Assembly: GCA_020631735.1 (NCBI GenBank)
Contig: CM036159.1
Location: 16,035,511 to 16,099,510 of the forward strand
DNA from: Saccharum officinarum
Lineage: Eukaryota > Streptophyta > Magnoliopsida > Poales > Poaceae
Reading direction: 5' to 3'
Length of the DNA stretch: 64,000 nucleotides
The notes under the pieces were generated by a model that saw only the letters and a program-made list of their open reading frames with translations, was not told the DNA's origin and searched no databases. This document shows, piece by piece, positions 58,360 through 64,000 of this stretch. Both the position numbers and the translations under genes were made by a program. Position 1 is the first letter of the stretch; each line of letters starts with the position of its first letter.

Positions 58360-61300
58360 AATTACAAGGCCGAAGGAAGGCATTGGGTGCTTGATAGTGG
58401 GTGCTCTCAACATATGACCGGTGATTTAAGAATGTTCAACTCTCTCAAATCAAATGATAGTGGCATTGATAGCATCACATTTGGTGACAATAGCAAGAGT
58501 GATGTAAAGGCTCTTGGAAGGATTGCAATCTCTAATGATCATAGCATTTCCAATGTGCTCTTAGTTGAAAAGTTAAACTTCAATCTTCTCTCGGTTGCTC
58601 AATTGTGTGATCTCGGTTTCAAGTGCATATTTGGTGTTGATGATGTGGAGATAGTTAGTGTTGATGGCTCTAACTTGATCTTCAAAGGCTTTAGATATGA
58701 GAATCTATACTTGGTTAATTTCAATGCTAGTGACACTCAACTTTCAACATGCTTGCTCACCAAATCAAGTATGGGTTGGTTATGGCATAGAAGACTTGGT
58801 CATGTTGGCATGAAGCAATTGAACAAGTTAGTGAAGCATGACTTAGTTAGAGGCTTGAAGGATGTCACATTTGAGAAGGATAAGCTATGTAGTGCATGTC
58901 AAGCCGGAAAACAAGTGGGCAACACTCATCCATTGAAAAGCATTATGAGTACTTCCAAGACATTTGAGTTGTTGCACATAGATCTATTTGGACCAACTAC
59001 ATACACAAGCATTGGTGGCAACAAGTATGGTTTTGTGATTGTGGATGATTTTACTAGATACACATGTGTATTCTTTCTTATGGACAAGAGTGATGTATTT
59101 GACATATTTAAGAAGTTCATCAAGAGAGTACAAAATGAGTTTGAGACCACAATCAAGAAAGTAAGAAGTGACAATGGAAGTGAGTTTAGAAATACAAGAG
59201 TTGATGAGCTATGTGAGGAGCTTGGAATCAAGCATCAATTCTCGGCCAAGTATACACCTCAATCAAATGGCTTAGTTGAGAGAAAAATAGAACTTTGATT
59301 GATATGGCAAGATCAATGTTGAATGAGTATAATGTGAGTCATTCATTTTGGGCCAAAGCAATCAACACGGCTTGCTTCTATAGCAACCGCCTCTATTGCC
59401 ACAAGTTTCTAGAGAAGACACCATATGAGATCTTAAATGGAAGAAAGCCTAATATTGCATACTTTCGGGTATTTGGTTGCAAATGCTACATCTTAAAGAA
59501 GGGCACTAGATTGAGCAAGTTTGAGAATAAATGTGATGAAGGATTCCTACTTGGTTACTCAACTACTAGCAAAGCTTATAGAGTATGGAACCTATCTAGT
59601 GGACAACTTGAAGAAGTACATGATGTTGAGTTTGATGAAACAAATGGTTCTCAAGATGAGGAAGATAACTTGGATGATGTGAGAGGAACTCAATTGACTA
59701 ATGCTATGAAAGAAATGGATATTGGTGATATTAGACCAAAGCAAGTGATTGATGTGGATGACAACAAAGATCAAGTGCTCCAAAGTCCAATTACACAAGC
59801 TAGTGGTTCTCTAATACAAAATCAAGCTAGTACATCATCTCAAGTGCAACAAGATCAACAAGTGGCTAGTTCATCATCTCCAACTCATGATCAACATCCA
59901 AGCAATCAAGTCCAAGTGCTTCAACCAACTAACATTACAAGAGACCATCCATTAGATTCCATCATTGGTGACATACAAAGAGGAGTTCAAACTAGATCAA
60001 GATTGGCATCATTTTGTGCTCATTCTTCTTTTGTGTCAATGGAAGAACCCAAAGACATTGATAGAGCATTGAGAGATCCGAATTAGGTAAATGCAATGCA
60101 TGAAGAGCTCAACAACTTCAAGAGAAATAAAGTGTGGGAATTAGTTGAGAGGCCTAAGGATCACAATGTCATTGGAACAAGATGGGTCTTTCGTAACAAG
60201 CAAGATCAAGATGGGATAGTAGTAAGGAACAAAGCAAGACTAGTGGCTCAAGGTTACACACAAATAGAGGGTCTTGACTTTGGTGAAACTTATGCCCCGG
60301 TTGCAAGATTGGAAGCAATTAGGATCTTACTTGCCTATGCTTGTGGTCACAATATCAAGCTATATCAAATGGATGTAAAGAGTGCATTTCTCAATGGGTA
60401 CATACAAGAGGAGGTGTATGTGGAGCAACCTCCCAGTTTTGAAGATGAGAAGAAACTCAATCATGTATACAAGTTAAGAAAAGTTTTGTATGGATTGAAG
60501 CAAGCACCTAGAGCATGGTATGAAAGATTGAGAGACTTCTTGCTATCCAAATGATTTGTCATGGGCAAAGTTGATACAACACTATTCACCAAGAAGATTA
60601 GGAAAGACTTGTTTGTATTGCAAATATATGTTGATGATATCATATTCGGTTCAACCAATCAAGATTATTGTGATGAGTTTGGGAAAATGATGGCAAAGGA
60701 ATTTGAAATGTCAATGATTGGTGAACTTAGTTTCTTCCTTGGACTTCAAATCAAGCAAATGAAAGAAGGAACATTTGTAAGCCAAACCAAATACATAAAG
60801 GATATGCTAAAGAAGTTTGGCATGGAAGATGCAAAGAGTATTACAACCCCAATGGGCACTAGTGGAAGTTTGGATAGTGACAAGAGTGGCAACATGGTGG
60901 ATCAAAAGCTATATAGATCAATGACTGGTAGCCTACTCTATGTGACAGCATCAAGGCCCGATGTAATGTTTAGTGTATGCATGTGTGCAAGATTTCAAGC
61001 CTCACTAAGAGAAAGTCATTTGAAGGCAACAAAGAGAATTTTGAGGTATTTGAAGCATACACAAGATGTTGGATTATGGTATCCCAAAGGTGCAAGCTTT
61101 GTGCTAGTTGGATATTCGGATTCCGACTATGCCGGTGACAAAGTGAAGAGAAAGAGCACTTCCGGGACTTGTCAATTGTTGAGAAGATCACTTGTCTCAT
61201 GGTCATCCAAGAAGCAAAATAGTATTGCACTATCTACCGCTGAAGCCGAATACATCGCCGCGGGTAGTTGTTGTGCACAAATCTTATGGATGAAGGCAAC

Positions 61301-61580
61301 ATTGAAGGATTTTGGAATCAATTTCAAGAATGTGCCATTGCTATGTGACAATGAAAGTGTCGTGAAGCTAACCAACAATCTGGTTCAACATCAAATAACA
61401 AAGCATATTGATGTTCGTCATCATTTTATTAGAGATCATCAACAAAAGGGTGACATTGCTATTGAGAGTGTGGGCACCGAAGATTAATTAGCCGATCTAT
61501 TCACTAAGCCACTTGATGAGAAGAGATTTCACAAGCTAAAGAATGAGTTGAACATACTTGACTTCTCCAACATGAGTTGA
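58360..61580 (+). pseudogene. pol region: protease, integrase, reverse transcriptase, RNase H
   Basis: Protease motif LDSGCSQHMTG at about 58389. The integrase zinc module LWHRRLGH ... CSACQAGK lies at about 58780-58910. The integrase core has acidic residues in LLHIDLFGP (about 58970), VRSDNGSEF (about 59161) and the final Glu of SNGLVERK (about 59266-59289). A one-base shift in an A run at about 59283-59287 moves the frame. The integrase C-terminal GCKCYILKKGTRLSKFENKC follows. A TAG stands at 60084-60086. RT starts near 60096 with [19 protein letters not shown]; the catalytic YVDD is at about 60627. TGA stands at 60552-60554. RNase H ends with LSTAEAEYIAAGSCCAQILW and TAA at 61485-61487. 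The natural end is TGA 61578-61580. Two stops also lie between gag and protease. These breaks make the element unable to supply its own enzymes. Confidence 0.9.
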
Positions 61581-62707
61581 TGCACCCCATATATGGCATG
61601 CCTCTCCTTCGAGCCCCAAGGTATAATTGGTTGACATGTCATACATTCTATGCTAAGGACTTGTTTAGTGCATCTAGTCATAATTTACATGTTTAGGCTC
61701 ATTCATGAAAATCAAATGAATTTGAAGTTTATATGATGCCACTATTGTTTCCATGACTTGTATGATCTAGTGGTAGCATATAACTTGTTTAAGTAGCTTG
61801 TGATCCTAAGTGTTTAATCTAGAAAACTTGTCTAAATATTTGCTTCAACATGGTGCATGATAACCCTTCTAGTGAGGTGTGAAGAAGCTTGCCCTTGGAT
61901 TAAACCGAAGCATTCTATTTATGCAAGCAATCTAGGTTGAATCACAAACTTGATACTCACCCCATATTTCAACATGATAATCTATCTAAAGTTTGCTCCT
62001 TGTGGTCAATTGGTGCCAAAGGGGGAGAAAATGTTGTTCACAAAGATAGAACTCAAAGGGGAAGAAGCACAAAGGGGAGAATTGATAAAAGAAGGGGATC
62101 AACTAAAATTTTGAGCACACAAGTAGGGGGAGTAAGCTCTTAAGCATGAATGTTGCTTTTACATGTGCACTTCATATGTATGATGCATAGTTATGCATTT
62201 CTTTTTCTCCGATACTTTGCTTGTGTGGTGACTTGCTAGTATACAATTGAAAGGTGTATTGAGGTACTAGCATGAATAGGAAGTAGTTAGATTTTTCTTG
62301 CTTCATGTTTTTCAAAGTGGTACTAGAGTCTTGCTTATTATGTTGATCTCACGAGGTTTCTAGTTATGTTTGTGTTTTTCCAAGTGGAATCTAACTACAC
62401 AAGGTGCTAAGATGGTGTTTATCGCTACTCCGATGGTATCACGCTTCAAAGGTCTATAATCTTAAACACTTAGCACCTATTGGTAGTCAATGCTCCTATA
62501 CTTTTCTATCTAACATGTATGCTTCCAAAATCCAAACATATAGCATACATGTAGGGGGAGCCATTGCTATCAATTTGAATTCATGATCACATGTCCATAA
62601 TTCTTACACATGGTAATATACTTGGACAATGTGACATGCGTTCAATCAAAATTTTATCATAATATCTTTGTGAAAGGTTTGTCACCAATTACCAACAAGG
62701 GGAAGAT
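61581..62707 (+). other. Non-coding 3' region with multiple polypurine tracts
   Basis: No frame over 70 codons. AGGGGGAG/AAGGGGA-type tracts occur at about 62018-62028, 62055-62066, 62070-62081, 62091-62099, 62123-62133, 62551-62560 and 62694-62706. The last one abuts the 3' LTR and is the likely primer for plus-strand synthesis. Some Sireviruses carry an env-like gene here; none is seen. Confidence 0.75.
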
Positions 62708-64000
62708 TAAAAGTCCTATGTTTGGTGTTGGTAATTAGTGACAATGCCTAAGTACTAATCCTATGCCTAAGTTGTATGTAGCATATGAGGATTAGTACAT
62801 TCCAAGGTTGGTGGCAAGATGGACATGGTGATCATGATGACCACACTTGGATTTGGACACAACCCTATGTGATCAAGGCAAAGGTATATGCTTAAGGGTT
62901 GTGTTTTAGTAACCAAGACACCTAGTGGGTGTGGTTACATTATAGGATAGATAGCCGTACTATAAAGAGGGGAATGATGCGGCTATTGAACTCCTAAGTG
63001 CCTCTAGGTGTGCATTTCATGATCATATGCATTTAGATAGAACTAATATCGCCTCGAAAAATGATTGTGAAAATGCTAACACACTCACACATGACGAGAT
63101 CACTTGGTGGTGTTAGCACGTTTGCGAAGGCGGTGGAGTTTGAGCGGTAGAGAGGGTTTGGGTCCCTCTCTCCCTCCCGCCGAGCTTGTGAGGCAGGATT
63201 CAGGCATTTTCGAGAAGTTGAAATGACTATTTTCCACTACGCCGGAAGTCCGGAAAAGAAACGGAGTCGAACGGAGGTCACAGAGGTGACCGGACACTGA
63301 ACCGGACGCGGTCCTTGCATGACCGGACGCGTTCGATCAGTGTTCAGTGTCTGCGTGTTTTTTCAGTTCGATGATCGGACGCGAGGCGCATCCGGTCACT
63401 AATGATCGGACGCGTCCGGTCGTTTAGGGAGCTTACTGGACTCTAACCGGACGCTGGCACTGTCGCGTCCGGTCATGTTTCTTCAGCGCGTCCGGTCGTT
63501 GTTTCGTTGAGCGCTGCTCAGGCGACCAACGCGTCCGGTCATTCTCGGGACCAGCGTGTCCGGTCGTTTCCAGCGTGTCCGGTCTGCGTGATGAGCGCGT
63601 CCGGTCGTTGCTTCGCAGTTAGCCATTGTGCGACCGACGCGTCCAGTCGTTTGGACCATCGCGTCCGGTCAGTATTTCACGTGTTAGCCGTTGGGCGACC
63701 GGCGCGTCCGGTCAGTTGGACCAGCGCGTTCGGTCAGCACGATTTCAGCTGTTTAAGTTTCTAACGGCTCTATTCGAAGGGGTACGTCTATAAATACTCA
63801 TTGGCCGGCTCAAGGCTCTATCTCTCGATCATTTGACATACTTGTGAGCACTTTGAGCTAAGCAACTCCCCTCCCACTCATCTCTCTTGCTTCTTTGCAT
63901 ATTCGAAGTGAGATTGAGTGATCCAAGTGCATTTGCATTATGAGATTGCATCTAGTTGGCACTTGGTGGTTGATTTGCTACGGGATTCTTGTTTCTCTTG
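62708..64000 (+). repeat. 3' LTR of the copia element (truncated by the window edge)
   Basis: 1293 bp aligned from the first base with 54117 onward. It starts TAAAAG where the left LTR has TGAAAG, a loss of the canonical TG. The outer end and target-site duplication lie beyond the window. Confidence 0.92.

Larger units (their letters stand above)
54117..64000 (+). mobile_element. Ty1/copia LTR retrotransposon, Sirevirus-type, decayed (3' LTR cut by window)
   Basis: Left LTR 54117-56098, internal region 56099-62707, right LTR 62708 to beyond 64000. The domain order gag, protease, integrase, reverse transcriptase, RNase H is that of Ty1/copia. The long LTRs, large gag with two separated zinc knuckles, YVDDIIFGST in RT and several AGGGGGAG-type tracts before the 3' LTR point to the Sirevirus (SIRE/Maximus) lineage. 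All coding segments carry stops or frameshifts. Hand comparison of the two LTRs over about 1290 bp shows about 48 differences, mostly transitions, so the insertion is not very recent. Confidence 0.9.

Overview
This is a eukaryotic nuclear window from a grass, most likely a panicoid of the Andropogoneae (sorghum, sugarcane, Miscanthus or maize relatives). The evidence is multi-exon genes with GT-AG introns and monocot-type proteins, very dense grass MITEs (Tourist-, Stowaway- and Mutator-type), SINEs, Helitron-like ends and a large Sirevirus-type copia retrotransposon. A 100-base run of N at 41541-41640 marks a scaffold gap. The species cannot be fixed from the sequence alone.

Three intact host genes are present, and their exon structures close in frame by hand splicing. 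They are: (1) an OSCA/CSC1-like channel of the OSCA2 (RXW8-like) type, + strand, 5423-9610, 10 coding exons, 747 aa; (2) inositol-tetrakisphosphate 1-kinase (ITPK), - strand, 25647-19171, 10 coding exons, 349 aa; (3) alpha-tubulin, - strand, 35245-32946, 4 exons, 451 aa, ending in EY, with a TATA box and a telo-box upstream. They are unrelated housekeeping or physiology genes and do not form a functional cluster.

The rest is mostly transposable DNA. 1-5 kb: a 9-bp-TSD repeat element, copy A of a TTGCAA/TTTCA-array repeat family, and a Pack-MULE-like block carrying a broken PPR gene fragment. 9.8-16.2 kb: copy B of the TTGCAA family, interrupted by a 5.1-kb MULE (10949-16073) with a perfect 9-bp TSD. 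The MULE holds a truncated mudrA-like transposase plus two accessory genes, a GRF zinc-finger type and a charged MPRRGKARK-type protein on the opposite strand. 16.6-17.6 kb: a SINE and a Tourist-like element. 24-32.6 kb: many MITEs, including a 696-bp near-perfect hairpin element nested in a Tourist copy. 35.6-41.0 kb: three Tourist copies, then gene-like fragments ending in a Helitron-type 3' terminus. 41.9-45.5 kb: copy C of the TTGCAA family, a 1275-bp Pack-MULE with a captured lectin-receptor-kinase fragment, a diverged SINE and a 483-bp solo LTR. 46-48.7 kb: MITEs and a second Helitron-like end. 48.7-54.1 kb: unassigned sequence with a mitochondrial cob fragment (NUMT) near 51.7 kb.

From 54117 to the right edge lies a decayed Ty1/copia element with Sirevirus features: LTRs of about 2 kb packed with GCGTCCGGTC/GACCGGACGC inverted motifs, a two-zinc-knuckle gag region, pol domains broken by stops and frameshifts, and several polypurine tracts before the 3' LTR. 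I found no convincing undescribed system. The strongest unusual items are the multi-gene MULE with its iterated TGGCGCCA palindromes, the LecRK Pack-MULE, the long-hairpin MITE and the LTR inverted-motif array.
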